In this document: positions 52,021 through 60,887 of the stretch, piece by piece
How positions within the stretch are numbered: position 1 is the stretch's first letter
Layout: each line of letters opens with the position of its first letter
Source: JAJDUF01 sp965238265
GTDB lineage: Bacteria > Chloroflexota > UBA11872 > UBA12225 > JAJDUF01
NCBI GenBank assembly: GCA_965238265.1
Contig: OZ250185.1
Span: forward strand, 1,612,001-1,676,000
Direction: 5' to 3'
Length of the DNA stretch: 64,000 bases
Program-made: the position numbers and the translations under genes
Notes under the pieces: generated by a model
Told to the model about the DNA's origin: nothing
Databases searched by the model: none
The model's input: only the letters and a program-made list of their open reading frames with translations

Positions 52021-52038
52021 TTGAGTAAGTATACTCAA
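52021..52038. promoter_or_regulatory. AT-rich palindrome, possible operator
   Basis: TTGAGTA, AGTA, TACTCAA: 7-base arms round a 4-base centre, with a further TACTCA just after. It stands out as AT-rich in GC-rich surroundings. It lies about 100 bases before the start of the hypothetical gene at 51919 and 50 bases past the end of thpR. Confidence 0.38.
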
Positions 52039-52086
52039 ATACTCAGCTATGGCGCTACTTACTGTAGCACCTGGCTGCGGCGCGTG

Positions 52087-52746
52087 TCAACATGCGCCGC
52101 GCGTCCTGGCATCCCCGCCGTCATCCTGGGAGGCGCGCGCTGGCGGTCGTCCTTGCAGCGCAGCCGTGGTCAGCGACGTATAGACTGCGCCGCCGGGGCG
52201 CAGCTCACTGCGAAATAGCTCTACTGCGTCGGCGACAAACTCGCCGTAGGACACCGGCGGCGCGGCGAGTGCCTGTTGCAGGACAGCGAGCGGCGCGGCG
52301 CGGAGTGGTCTGCGGAACCGACCGATGGTGACGTGTGGCCGGTAGGGCCGGCTGTCGAGGCGAGCGCCCAGGCGGTCCAGCCGCCGTGCCAGCCGTTGAT
52401 GGAGACGCTTCAGCTGCTGTACATCGCCCTGCATGTTGGTAACGAGGACGCGCGGCCGGCGGGCAGTTGGAAAGCAGCGCAGCCCTTGTGCGAGGAGCCG
52501 GAGGGACTGTACGCCAGCGGCCGCCTGTACACACGCTGCCTCGATGCGCTCAATCGCGGTGACGGGGGTGTCTCCCAGGAAGTGCAGCGTCAGGTGCATC
52601 CCCGGCGGTCGCACCCAGGCGGCGTGCAGCCCCCCGGCCTGCAACCGCTCCTGTTCGTGACGTAGCTCGGCGCGTAGCGCCGCGGGCAACTCCAAGGCGA
52701 TGAAGAGGCGCCATTTCTGAGGTGTTATCCGACCGAGGTTGGACAT
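52087..52746 (-). CDS. thpR: RNA 2',3'-cyclic phosphodiesterase (2'-5' RNA ligase family)
   Basis: The protein belongs to the 2H phosphoesterases, with two HxT motifs: HLTLHFLGDTP (near residue 51) and HVTIGRFRRP (near residue 140). RLFIALELPAALRAEL is the usual N-terminus. 219 residues; the last 20 are low complexity. The ATG at 52746 is chosen by family length; the frame is open far upstream without similarity. Confidence 0.87.
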   Translation of the reverse strand: MSNLGRITPQKWRLFIALELPAALRAELRHEQERLQAGGLHAAWVRPPGMHLTLHFLGDTPVTAIERIEAACVQAAAGVQSLRLLAQGLRCFPTARRPRVLVTNMQGDVQQLKRLHQRLARRLDRLGARLDSRPYRPHVTIGRFRRPLRAAPLAVLQQALAAPPVSYGEFVADAVELFRSELRPGGAVYTSLTTAALQGRPPARASQDDGGDARTRGAC

Positions 52747-52860
52747 CAGCAGTCGGCTCCCAGCGCGGGGATCATCGGAGTCGGAGGACGGCGAGCGGCC
52801 GGCCTTACTCACTTGCGATAATACTGGTCGTCCGGGCTGATTGCTCGTTGCTGCGTTGCT

Positions 52861-52866
52861 TATAAT
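52861..52866 (+). promoter_or_regulatory. Candidate -10 element of galU
   Basis: A perfect TATAAT, 124 bases before the ATG at 52990. The -35 is weak (TGATTG or TTGCTC at poor spacing). Confidence 0.38.
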
Positions 52867-52989
52867 GCCTGGGATGTTCAGCCGCGATGAGCTGTTGCCC
52901 GCGAGCACACGGAGCGCACTGCGTATGAGACCGAGGACGCCACGCTCTCTGGGTACTCTGTGCTCTCTGTGGCCATTGGGGAGCCACCG

Positions 52990-53916
52990 ATGAAGGTGCG
53001 CCGGGCAGTCTTTCCGGTCGCCGGGCGCGGCACGCGCATGCTCCCGGCCACCAAGGCCCTCCCCAAGGTCCTGCTCCCCGTCGTGGATCGTCCGCTGATC
53101 CAGGTCGGCATCGAAGAGGTGGTCGCCGCCGGCGTGGATCAGATCGTCCTGGTTACCGCGAGCGGTCAGCAGGCCATCGAGGACCACTTTGACGCTGCAC
53201 CGTTGCTGGAGGCCACACTCGCCGCCGAGCGGAAGCAGGATTTGCTGGAGGTAGTGCGCCAGGCTACGGAGCTGGCAACGGTCATGTCCGTCCGCCAGCA
53301 TGAGCCACGGGGCCTGGCGGACGCGGTGTTGGCAGCGGCGCCGCTCGTCGGCGATGAGCCATTTGCAGTCGTGCTCCCCGACGATGTTATCTGCGGCGCA
53401 GTGCCGTGTACGCGGCAGCTGCTCGACGTGGCAGCGGAGCACAACGCCGGCGTGATCGCACTCCAGCGTGTGCCGCGCGCGGAAACCGGCCGCTATGGCG
53501 TTGTGGCGACAGAGCCGCTGGGTGCTGGCTTGCATCGGATCGTTGACCTCGTAGAGAAGCCGGACCCGGCGGAGGCCCCCTCGACCTTGGCGATTGTCGG
53601 GCGCTACGTGCTGCCACCGCACATTTTCCCCTTGATTGAGCAGACGCCGCCGGGGTACGGTGGCGAAATACAGTTGCCGGATGCCCTCCGGCTACTGCTC
53701 GCAGAGCAGCCGCTCTATGGGTACGAATTTACCGGGCGCCGCTTCGACTGCGGCCAACTGCTGGGCCATTTGCAAGCAAACGTCAGCATGGCGTTGGAGC
53801 GGCCGGACATCGGTCCGGAATTCGCGGTCTTTCTGCAGGAGACTCTCGCGGGCGCAGCGGCCGACCTGACCGCCCCGTCCGCGCAATCCGATGAGGGATA
53901 CGGTGGTGCAAGCTGA
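52990..53916 (+). CDS. galU: UTP-glucose-1-phosphate uridylyltransferase
   Basis: Makes UDP-glucose for surface glycans. The 308-residue product has the nucleotidyltransferase signature VFPVAGRGTRMLPATKALPK near the N-terminus, LPDDVICG for metal binding and DLVEKPDPAEAPS. RRFDCGQLLGHLQANV near the end is also typical. GGGGAG precedes the ATG at 52990. It overlaps the next gene by 26 bases. Confidence 0.92.
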   Translation: MKVRRAVFPVAGRGTRMLPATKALPKVLLPVVDRPLIQVGIEEVVAAGVDQIVLVTASGQQAIEDHFDAAPLLEATLAAERKQDLLEVVRQATELATVMSVRQHEPRGLADAVLAAAPLVGDEPFAVVLPDDVICGAVPCTRQLLDVAAEHNAGVIALQRVPRAETGRYGVVATEPLGAGLHRIVDLVEKPDPAEAPSTLAIVGRYVLPPHIFPLIEQTPPGYGGEIQLPDALRLLLAEQPLYGYEFTGRRFDCGQLLGHLQANVSMALERPDIGPEFAVFLQETLAGAAADLTAPSAQSDEGYGGAS

Positions 53917-54967
53917 CGCATCAACGAACGCGCAGCCGCTCTCTTTGGAGGCGGCCACACGCGAGCTGCTGCCGCTCATTGAGGACGCTATGCGCCGCGT
54001 CGTCGAATCGCACCCGGCGCCCGCGGCGTACTACGGCATGATGCGTTACTACCTAGGCTGGGCCGACGAGCGGCTGCGCCCGGCGAAGGAGCCGACCGGC
54101 AAGCGCATGCGCCCGTTGGTCTGCTTGCTGGCGTGTGGGGCGGTAGGTGGCGAGATCGAGGCGGCGCTCCCGGCGGCGGCGGCGCTGGAGCTCCTCCACA
54201 ACTTCACGCTCATTCACGATGATATCGAGGATGAAGACGAGTACCGCCACCATCGGCCGACGCTGTGGTATCTCTGGGGCGCTCCGCAAGCCATCAACGC
54301 TGGCGACGGCATGCACGTGCTGGCCTATAGTGCGCTGCTGGACTTGACGCGCAGTCGCGCGGACGTGGATACCGTGCTTGAAGTCTTCCACCTGCTCATC
54401 GGGACGAGCTTGCGCATCACTGAGGGACAACACCTGGACCTCGAATACGAGGAGCGGACGAATATCACTACCGCCGACTACCTGGATATGATCGCCCGTA
54501 AGTCGGCCGCGATCATCCGTTGTGCTACCGGCATTGGCGCCCGCCTTGGCGGCGGGACGGCGCAGGAGGTAGTCAGTCTGGAGCGCTACGGCGAGACTCT
54601 GGGGATGGCGTTCCAGATCTGCGACGACATTCTGGGCCTGTGGGGTACGCCGGAGCTTACCGGGAAGCCGGTGGGCGCAGACCTGGCGCGGCGCAAGAAG
54701 ACGTACCCGGTAGTCTATGCGCTCACACATGCTCGTGGTGTGGAGCGAACCACCCTCCAACGCTTCTTCGCAGCCGCCGAGCCTACGGTTACACAGCTCG
54801 ACGATGCGCGCCGTATCATCGAGCGTATGGGTGTCATAGAGCAGGCACAGCAGTTGGTAGATGACTTCTCGAACCAGGCTCGTGCAGCCCTCGCGCCGCT
54901 GCCCTTAAGCGCCTCGCGGGAGGCCTTGCTAGAGTTGGCCGACCGGTTGGCCGTGCGCGAGTATTGA
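53891..54967 (+). CDS. Polyprenyl diphosphate synthase
   Basis: Condenses isopentenyl diphosphate into long prenyl chains (membrane lipid carriers, quinone tails or carotenoid precursors). The 358-residue protein has the first aspartate-rich motif in LIHDDIEDEDEYRH, the second in FQICDDILGLWG, and KRMRPLVCLLACGA. The alanine and leucine five residues before the first motif do not settle the chain length. ATG at 53891 lies inside galU; a GTG at 53903 after GAGGGA is an alternative. Confidence 0.91.
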   Translation: MRDTVVQADASTNAQPLSLEAATRELLPLIEDAMRRVVESHPAPAAYYGMMRYYLGWADERLRPAKEPTGKRMRPLVCLLACGAVGGEIEAALPAAAALELLHNFTLIHDDIEDEDEYRHHRPTLWYLWGAPQAINAGDGMHVLAYSALLDLTRSRADVDTVLEVFHLLIGTSLRITEGQHLDLEYEERTNITTADYLDMIARKSAAIIRCATGIGARLGGGTAQEVVSLERYGETLGMAFQICDDILGLWGTPELTGKPVGADLARRKKTYPVVYALTHARGVERTTLQRFFAAAEPTVTQLDDARRIIERMGVIEQAQQLVDDFSNQARAALAPLPLSASREALLELADRLAVREY

Positions 54968-55037
54968 GCCGGAGTGCGAGAATCCGGGTAGTAGGAAGGG
55001 TCCCCGCAGTGACGTAGTGACGTAGGGAGGAATGGCA

Positions 55038-55988
55038 ATGGCTGGTCTGAGGGTGGCTGTAGTGGGCTGTGGTCCCAAAGGGGGCCAACATGCGGGCATT
55101 CTGGCGTCCTTCGATGATGTGGAGCTTGTCGCGCTCTGCGACCCGGTGCTCGCGGCCCGCGAGTCGTTGGGCGATGAGTATGGCATTGCCCGTCGCTATG
55201 CCGACGTCAACGATCTCCTCGCTAACGAGTCACTCGACGCTGCCTGGGTTGCTCCGCCACCGCATCTCAACGCCGCCGTGGCGTTGCCCTGCCTGGAGCA
55301 CGGAGTCAACACGTTTCTCGAAAAACCACCGGGCATGAGCGCCGCGGAAACGAGCGCCCTGCGTGACGCCGCAGCGCGCACGGGCACGCAGGGAATGGTC
55401 GGTTGGAATCGCCGCCTGCACCCGCTGATCGTGCAGGCGCAGGAGCTGGTCCGGGAGCGTGGCCCCGTCGTGCAGCTCGTTGGCGAATTCCACAAGAGCC
55501 TCACCCAGTTCGAGCAACGGGGCAAGTATTCCGACTCCTTCCTCGACAACATGATGTGGGAATCGATCAACCACTCCGTAGACTTGGTACGCGCAATGGC
55601 TCGTTCCGAGGTGGCCGAGGTGCATAGCGTGGTCCGCCGCGCCTTGCACGAGTACAAAGATGTCTTCGGCGCGCTGGTGCTGTTCGAGAACGGCTGTCTC
55701 GCGCATCTGATCTTCAACTGGACCAGCGATGCCCGGCTGGAACGGTACGAGATTCATGGGCGGGATGTCTCTGCGTATCTGGAGGGCGTAAACCGGGCAG
55801 TCGTGTTCCGTGACGGGGAGCGCCGCGAGCTGCCGCGCCCGCCAACGAGCGGTACCGAGGAGGAAGACCGCTACTTCCTGGACTGTGTCAAGAGCGGCGC
55901 TCGCGTGGAGCCGCCGGCCTGCAACCTGGACGAGGCGGTCAAGACGATGGAGTTGGCAGAAGCCATCCTGGCGGGCCTGAGGTCCTGA
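55038..55988 (+). CDS. Gfo/Idh/MocA family oxidoreductase
   Basis: NAD(P)-dependent sugar or inositol oxidoreductases. The 316-residue protein has the Rossmann motif VAVVGCGPKGGQHAG, the LEKPPGMS motif with the catalytic-type lysine, and a C-terminal domain with LFENGCLAHLIFNW and the segment WESINHSVDLVRAM. The substrate is unknown. The ATG at 55038 is preferred over 55032 because GGGAGG is seven bases before it. Confidence 0.87.
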   Translation: MAGLRVAVVGCGPKGGQHAGILASFDDVELVALCDPVLAARESLGDEYGIARRYADVNDLLANESLDAAWVAPPPHLNAAVALPCLEHGVNTFLEKPPGMSAAETSALRDAAARTGTQGMVGWNRRLHPLIVQAQELVRERGPVVQLVGEFHKSLTQFEQRGKYSDSFLDNMMWESINHSVDLVRAMARSEVAEVHSVVRRALHEYKDVFGALVLFENGCLAHLIFNWTSDARLERYEIHGRDVSAYLEGVNRAVVFRDGERRELPRPPTSGTEEEDRYFLDCVKSGARVEPPACNLDEAVKTMELAEAILAGLRS

Positions 55989-56127
55989 TACGGAAACTGC
56001 CACTACCTCCTACCACCCGGCATTGCGCCCGCTCTTCAGTCCGTAGAGAGGGCGCTAAGTTGCGGGCAGCTTGCCCCAAGCGATACCATAAGAGTGAGTT
56101 CATTTAGCTAGGCTCTGTTGACATTTC

Positions 56128-56262
56128 CCGGTCATTCCCGCGAAAGCGGGAATCCAGGGTGGGTGTACTGGCTGCTGCCCCAGGTGCCTGGATTCCGGCT
56201 TCCGCCGGAATGACGAAATGGGGCCGGAATGACGCAAGGGGGTTGGTGGAACCGCCTTTCAT
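56128..56262. repeat. Dispersed palindromic repeat, family 1, extended copy
   Basis: Two hairpins, ATTCCCGC, GAAA, GCGGGAAT (56134-56153) and ATTCCGGC, TTCC, GCCGGAAT (56192-56211), followed by GGGCCGGAATGACGCAA and GGGGGTTGGTGGAA, which recur after the element at 48430. It fills much of the 307-base gap 55989-56295; the rest shows nothing I can support. Confidence 0.72.
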
Positions 56263-56295
56263 CGCAAATGTCAACACAACCTAACGCTGGAAACG

Positions 56296-58380
56296 ATGAG
56301 ACATATCTCTGAGCTGGTGCTGAGAGCACAGCGCTGTCTGTCGCCAGGCGCTCGCCTCGTGGCCGGTCTGTGCTTGGCCTCGCTGATCGCCCTCACCGGG
56401 TGTGACATCGAGCTGCCCGTGTTGGAGCCGCAACCTGAAGTCGTCCTGCCTCCTGATGAAGCTGTGCAGCGAGAGGTGCAGCCCACTCCGCAGGCGGGGG
56501 TCAAGACGGTCGAGGTGAAACGTGGCCCGATCACGGAAGTCATCCAGGCGGGTGGTCGTGTGGCTCCCTCGCTGGAGCAGACGCTCTACTTCCTGTCGCG
56601 CGGGCAAATGACGACGATGTACGTTGACACCAAGGAGCAGGTCAAAGCCGGGACCTTGCTTGCCGAGCTGGATACCGAGGGGTTGCAGCATCAGCGGCGC
56701 AAGGCGCTGGAGGCCATGGAGCAGGCGCAAGTGCAGCTGGAGCAGGCTCGCGCCCGGCAGGCCGACGCGAGCACCGTAAGAGAAGCAGCCGACGCAGAAG
56801 CCGCGCGCATCAGGATGCAGCTTGCGCAGTCGGAGTTGGATGCCCTCCGGCAGGGGCCGGACTCGGCTACCGTGAAGGGCGCCGAGGCCGCCGTGACCAG
56901 GGAGCAAGCCGACCTCGATCAGTTGGCCAACGACCTTGCCGCTCGCCGGATCACCCTCGCAGCTGCGGAGGCGGCATTGGTAGCCGCGCTGGCCGGCCCG
57001 GATCCGCAAGTGGTGGCTGCCGCGGAGGGCGAGTTGCAAGAAGCACAGTTGCAGCTTACCAGGGTCCAGGCCGGCACGAGCGCGGAGGCCCTCCGGTCGG
57101 CGGAAGTTGCGCTCGATATTCAGCGTACAAGGCTGGACCAGCTCCAGGACGCGCCGCCGGTGGACGCGACGGATGTTAGTCTGGCCCGCCTCACCGTCGA
57201 GCAGGCCCAGGTCAATCTGGACAAGGCGGTGGCCGAGCGCGGCGGGCAGACCGGGAAGAACCTCACTCGTGCCGAGGCGAGCGTCCGGTTAGCGCAGTTG
57301 GCCTTCGAAGCAGCCCAGAATAGCCTGGCCAAGGTGCTCGCCGGCGGTCCGACGCCGTGGGCCATGCGGCTGCAGGAGTTGGCCGTCCTGGGTGCGGAAA
57401 ATGCACTGCAGAAACTCCAGCGGGTGCAGCCGCTGGACATCCGCGTAGCAGAGCTAGTCGTCGAGCAAGCGCAGGCTAGCCTTGCTGCTGCGCGGGAGGG
57501 TCCATCCGAGGATGCCATCCGTCGCTTGCAGCACCAGATAGCGCAGCAGCAGCGTTCGGTGGCGGCAGTCGAGGCCGCCTTTCCCAGTGCCCAGGCCGCC
57601 CTTGAGGCTGCCAAGGTCCGCCTCGCTCAACTAGAGCAAGGTCCAGCCGACGAGGCGTACCAACAAGCTCGCTACCGGTGGCAGGCAGCAGAGAGCGCCT
57701 ATGCTGCCGCCCTCCTGCGTCTGGGGCAGGCGGAGCGAGCGGCGGAGCAAGCCGCGACCGCTCAGGCCATGAGGATCCGTGAAGCGGAGCGCCACGCCGA
57801 GGTTGTGACGATGGACCTCGCCTGGATTGATGAGCAGATTGCGAAAGCGCAGATCTTTGCTCCCTTCGACGGAGTCATCGCCCGGATCGCTGTGCGCCCG
57901 GTCAAGAATGTTAATGCCTTCCAACCGATCATCAAGGTCTCCAACCAGGACGAGCTAGTCATTCGCGCCACACTCTCTGAGCGCGATGTTCCTAAGCTGG
58001 CGCTTGGGCAGACGGCCAAGATATCCATTAACGATTTTCCTGGGGTGGTCTTGTCGGGAGAGCTGGTTGGGTTGCCGGCCCAATACACTACCACCCAAGC
58101 TGAGATCAGCGACAACAGTGCGATCTTCCGCGTAGAGTGGCCCAAGACGGGCGCCGAGGCGGAAATGCGTGCCCGGCTGGAGATCGCTATTCAGCATCGA
58201 GAAAACGCATTGGTCGTGCCGACCCGTGCAATCCACAGCACTGGGCGGCGCCGCTTCGTTGAAACGTGGGAGGATGGTGTCAAGCGCACGCGCAACGTGG
58301 AGCTAGGGATCGTCGGCGACGATATTGTCGAAATCCTCGATGGCCTCGAAGAAGGAATGCATGTCATCGAGCGTAGTTAG
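56296..58380 (+). CDS. HlyD/MacA-like membrane-fusion lipoprotein
   Basis: A 694-residue protein with a lipoprotein signal (LIALTGC, lipid-bearing Cys36), a biotinyl-lipoyl-like first half, an unusually long coiled coil of about 400 residues rich in Ala, Glu, Gln, the second lipoyl half (AQIFAPFDGVIARIAVRPVK) and a beta-barrel domain ending VPTRAIHSTGRRR. Such proteins connect inner-membrane exporters to the outside. No transporter gene follows; instead comes a Ser/Thr kinase. The lipid anchor indicates the outer face of the membrane. Confidence 0.87.
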   Translation: MRHISELVLRAQRCLSPGARLVAGLCLASLIALTGCDIELPVLEPQPEVVLPPDEAVQREVQPTPQAGVKTVEVKRGPITEVIQAGGRVAPSLEQTLYFLSRGQMTTMYVDTKEQVKAGTLLAELDTEGLQHQRRKALEAMEQAQVQLEQARARQADASTVREAADAEAARIRMQLAQSELDALRQGPDSATVKGAEAAVTREQADLDQLANDLAARRITLAAAEAALVAALAGPDPQVVAAAEGELQEAQLQLTRVQAGTSAEALRSAEVALDIQRTRLDQLQDAPPVDATDVSLARLTVEQAQVNLDKAVAERGGQTGKNLTRAEASVRLAQLAFEAAQNSLAKVLAGGPTPWAMRLQELAVLGAENALQKLQRVQPLDIRVAELVVEQAQASLAAAREGPSEDAIRRLQHQIAQQQRSVAAVEAAFPSAQAALEAAKVRLAQLEQGPADEAYQQARYRWQAAESAYAAALLRLGQAERAAEQAATAQAMRIREAERHAEVVTMDLAWIDEQIAKAQIFAPFDGVIARIAVRPVKNVNAFQPIIKVSNQDELVIRATLSERDVPKLALGQTAKISINDFPGVVLSGELVGLPAQYTTTQAEISDNSAIFRVEWPKTGAEAEMRARLEIAIQHRENALVVPTRAIHSTGRRRFVETWEDGVKRTRNVELGIVGDDIVEILDGLEEGMHVIERS

Positions 58381-58414
58381 TGCTCTGCTCTTCCTGCTCT
58401 GAGAGGATTCGTCA

Positions 58415-60205
58415 GTGAGTGCCACCCAGCATGCCCGGCCATTGCAGCCTTGGGCTGCCAGCCCCCTCCGGCCGGGGCGCCGTATTGGCGCGTATCGGAT
58501 TGAGGCCCTCTTGGCCCGCGGGGGCATGGCCTATGTGTACCAGGCCGTCCACGTCATGCTGGAGCGGGCGGTAGCCATCAAGATTCTGCCGGCCGTGGCT
58601 GCCGCCGATACGGTCGCGCGCACGCGCCTCGGATATGAAGCCCGGTCGGTGGCTTCCCTCCGCCATCCGCACATTCTCGAAATCTTTGATGCCGGTGAAG
58701 TTGACGATCTGCCGTATCTTGTCACCGAGCTTGTGACGGGCGGTACGCTTGCCGATCAGTTGCGTGAGCATCGGGGGCCGGTGGAGCGGTTGCGCCTCGC
58801 GCTGACAACGGTGCGGGCCATGGGCAGTGCGCTGGACTACGCGCATCGGCAGGGTGTGCTCCACCGTGATGTCAAGCCCAGCAATATCCTGCTCACCGAG
58901 ACGGGCAGACTGATCCTGGCCGATTTTGGCCTGGCGCAGGTCCGCGAGGCCACCATCCGGGTCACTCAACCGGGGGACTTCTGGGGCAGTCTCGACTACA
59001 GCTCACCGGAGCAGCTCCAGGGTGGGGCCGTGTGCAGCCGCTCGGACCTCTACTCGCTCGGTGTCGTCCTGTACGAGATTCTCGCTGGCCGTGTGCCGTT
59101 CGCTGCGGACACTCCGATGGCCACGGCGTTAGCACACCTCCATCGCCCGCCGCCGGCCATCCGTGACCTGGCGCCCGGCCTGCCGCCGAGTGCCGACGGC
59201 GTGCTGGCGAAAGGCCTGGCGAAGTCTCCCCAGGATCGGTACCGGACGGGAGCGGCCCTGACAGAGGCCGTCGCTGCCGTCGCTGCCGAGGGGGGCGCGA
59301 CCGATTCGCCGCCATCGTGGTCGCTGCCCGCGGCGCCGCAAGCCGCGCTGGCGCTCGTTGATGAAGTCCCCCACCCGGCCGCAGCGCCTACGCTCACTGC
59401 TCCGAGCAATGCGAGTGCGTTGGCTGATGCGACGTTCGTTCCCGAGGCGGCTCATCCTCAGCGGACAAAGCGGGGGGTAGCAGACGCGGTGGCCGCGCTG
59501 ACGCGGCTCGCTGCCACACCGCTGCTGCGCCTGACAACCGCGGCGCTGAGTGTGGTGGCGGTCCTCCTCCTGGCCGTGCAGCTGGCGAGCGTGTGGCTGC
59601 TCGTCGGGGTGGTTCCACTGGAGCCGCCCCGCGTGACCGAGGCCTCACCACCCGATGGCGCTCAGGGGGTGACCGTCCAGCCGGAGCTGGAATTGCGCTT
59701 CAGTACCCCGATGGATGCGGCCTCCGTCGAGGCGGCGCTCGCGTTCGATCCGCCGGTACCGCTACGCTATGAGTGGCAGAACAACGCGACGAGATTGCTG
59801 ATCGTGCCCATGCTGCCGCTCGCGCCGGAAACCGAGTATAGGCTGCGCCTCGGTCTCGGTGCGCGTGACCTTCAGGGTGCGGCTTTGGCCGGGGCACCAA
59901 TCGCGCGGCGGTTTATCACGGATTCACCACGAACCATGCTGGTGAATATCACGGCCGACGAGGCCACACAGGGCGGCGGTTTCGGAGGGATGGCGTATCC
60001 ACCGATTGCTCCCGACATCGAGCGCGTGTCCATCATCGAGATTGCCACAAGTACCGCTGAGGATGACCCGGCTCCCGGCTCGTCGTCCGGTTCCCACACC
60101 CCTCCGCCGGCCCCGACGCCGGTGCCACCGCCGTCGGGGCCGGCGGGCGCCGGAGATTCGCCCCCTACCACCCCCCCGCCGGTGCCTCTCCCCCACGCGC
60201 AATAA
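58415..60205 (+). CDS. Membrane Ser/Thr protein kinase with extracellular Ig-like domain
   Basis: Hanks-type kinase of 596 residues. Residues about 28-285: glycine loop LLARGGMAYVYQAV, VAIKIL lysine, HRDVKPSN (near 150), DFGLAQVR, all catalytic residues kept. Then a Pro/Ala linker, a membrane segment (about 377-405), an outside domain of the Big_5 type (ASPPDGAQGVTVQPELELRF, LAPETEYRLRLG), and a Pro/Ser-rich tail. It probably senses an outside signal. Start GTG at 58415. It follows the lipoprotein gene by 35 bases, so the two may form one unit. Confidence 0.9.
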   Translation: MSATQHARPLQPWAASPLRPGRRIGAYRIEALLARGGMAYVYQAVHVMLERAVAIKILPAVAAADTVARTRLGYEARSVASLRHPHILEIFDAGEVDDLPYLVTELVTGGTLADQLREHRGPVERLRLALTTVRAMGSALDYAHRQGVLHRDVKPSNILLTETGRLILADFGLAQVREATIRVTQPGDFWGSLDYSSPEQLQGGAVCSRSDLYSLGVVLYEILAGRVPFAADTPMATALAHLHRPPPAIRDLAPGLPPSADGVLAKGLAKSPQDRYRTGAALTEAVAAVAAEGGATDSPPSWSLPAAPQAALALVDEVPHPAAAPTLTAPSNASALADATFVPEAAHPQRTKRGVADAVAALTRLAATPLLRLTTAALSVVAVLLLAVQLASVWLLVGVVPLEPPRVTEASPPDGAQGVTVQPELELRFSTPMDAASVEAALAFDPPVPLRYEWQNNATRLLIVPMLPLAPETEYRLRLGLGARDLQGAALAGAPIARRFITDSPRTMLVNITADEATQGGGFGGMAYPPIAPDIERVSIIEIATSTAEDDPAPGSSSGSHTPPPAPTPVPPPSGPAGAGDSPPTTPPPVPLPHAQ

Positions 60206-60226
60206 CCGCGGACAACCGGTTGTCTG

Positions 60227-60517
60227 TCACAGGGGCGCTGCTTCCTCCAGCACGCGCTCGCGGATATACCAGTGCAGGGCCTTTTCACTGACCACATCCA
60301 CCTTACAGTGCAGCAGGTCTTCGAGGTCCTGCCAGAGGGCTACATGGTCCAGCAAACTGCGCCCGGGGGCCAGTGAGACTAGGAGGTCGAGGTCGCTGCC
60401 GGGACTGGCCTCGCCGCGGGCGACTGAGCCGAATATCCGCACGTTCGAGGCACCATGCCGGGCCGCTACCCGCAGAATATCGTCACGATTCTCGCGCACC
60501 AACGTCGAGAGCTGCAC
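60227..60517 (-). CDS. MNT-type nucleotidyltransferase, second copy
   Basis: A 96-residue minimal nucleotidyltransferase, a MntA-type antitoxin. The motif GSVARGEASPGSDLDLLV (residues 30-47) has the glycine-serine pair and both metal aspartates; KVDVV gives the third. The whole sequence is closely similar to the MNT at 60884-61174. The GTG at 60517 is supported by GGAGG seven bases upstream. It lies 28 bases after the HEPN gene. The function as a second antitoxin is inference. Confidence 0.85.
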   Translation of the reverse strand: MQLSTLVRENRDDILRVAARHGASNVRIFGSVARGEASPGSDLDLLVSLAPGRSLLDHVALWQDLEDLLHCKVDVVSEKALHWYIRERVLEEAAPL

Positions 60518-60545
60518 GCTATGACCTCCGCTTCCTGCGCCGCGA

Positions 60546-60887
60546 TCAGCGCGTATCAAGCGCCGCGAGGACATTCTGGATGCCACGTTTGAGCGTGGGC
60601 ACATCTCGCTCAATGACTCGCCACACGATATCAAAATCAACGTCGAAGTAGTCATGCACCAGCACATGGCGCATACCAACGATACTCGACCAAGGAATGT
60701 CTGGGTGATCGGCCCGCAAGCCCGGCGACAGAGCACGCGCCGCTTCACCAATCACTTGGATGTTTCGTACCATCCAAGTCTGGATCAACTCGTCTCGCCG
60801 AAAAGCCTGCTCTCCACGGGCCGCATATCTCTCGATTCGCTCAATAGCCTCCAGCATATGGACCAAGCGTTCGCGGTCGTCTCTCAC
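60546..60887 (-). CDS. HepT-like HEPN ribonuclease toxin
   Basis: A 113-residue helical protein of the DUF86/HepT family. The RX4HXY motif is whole: Arg73, His78, Tyr80 in GMRHVLVHDYF. In the well-studied HepT-MntA pair the tyrosine is AMPylated by MntA to silence the RNase. Its GTG overlaps the stop of the first MNT gene (GTGA). Here MNT genes lie on both sides. Confidence 0.9.
   Translation of the reverse strand: MRDDRERLVHMLEAIERIERYAARGEQAFRRDELIQTWMVRNIQVIGEAARALSPGLRADHPDIPWSSIVGMRHVLVHDYFDVDFDIVWRVIERDVPTLKRGIQNVLAALDTR

Noticed and set aside
13142..56262. CRISPR array from the spaced palindromes
   Set aside because: The palindromes are far apart, differ in sequence and have no regular spacers.
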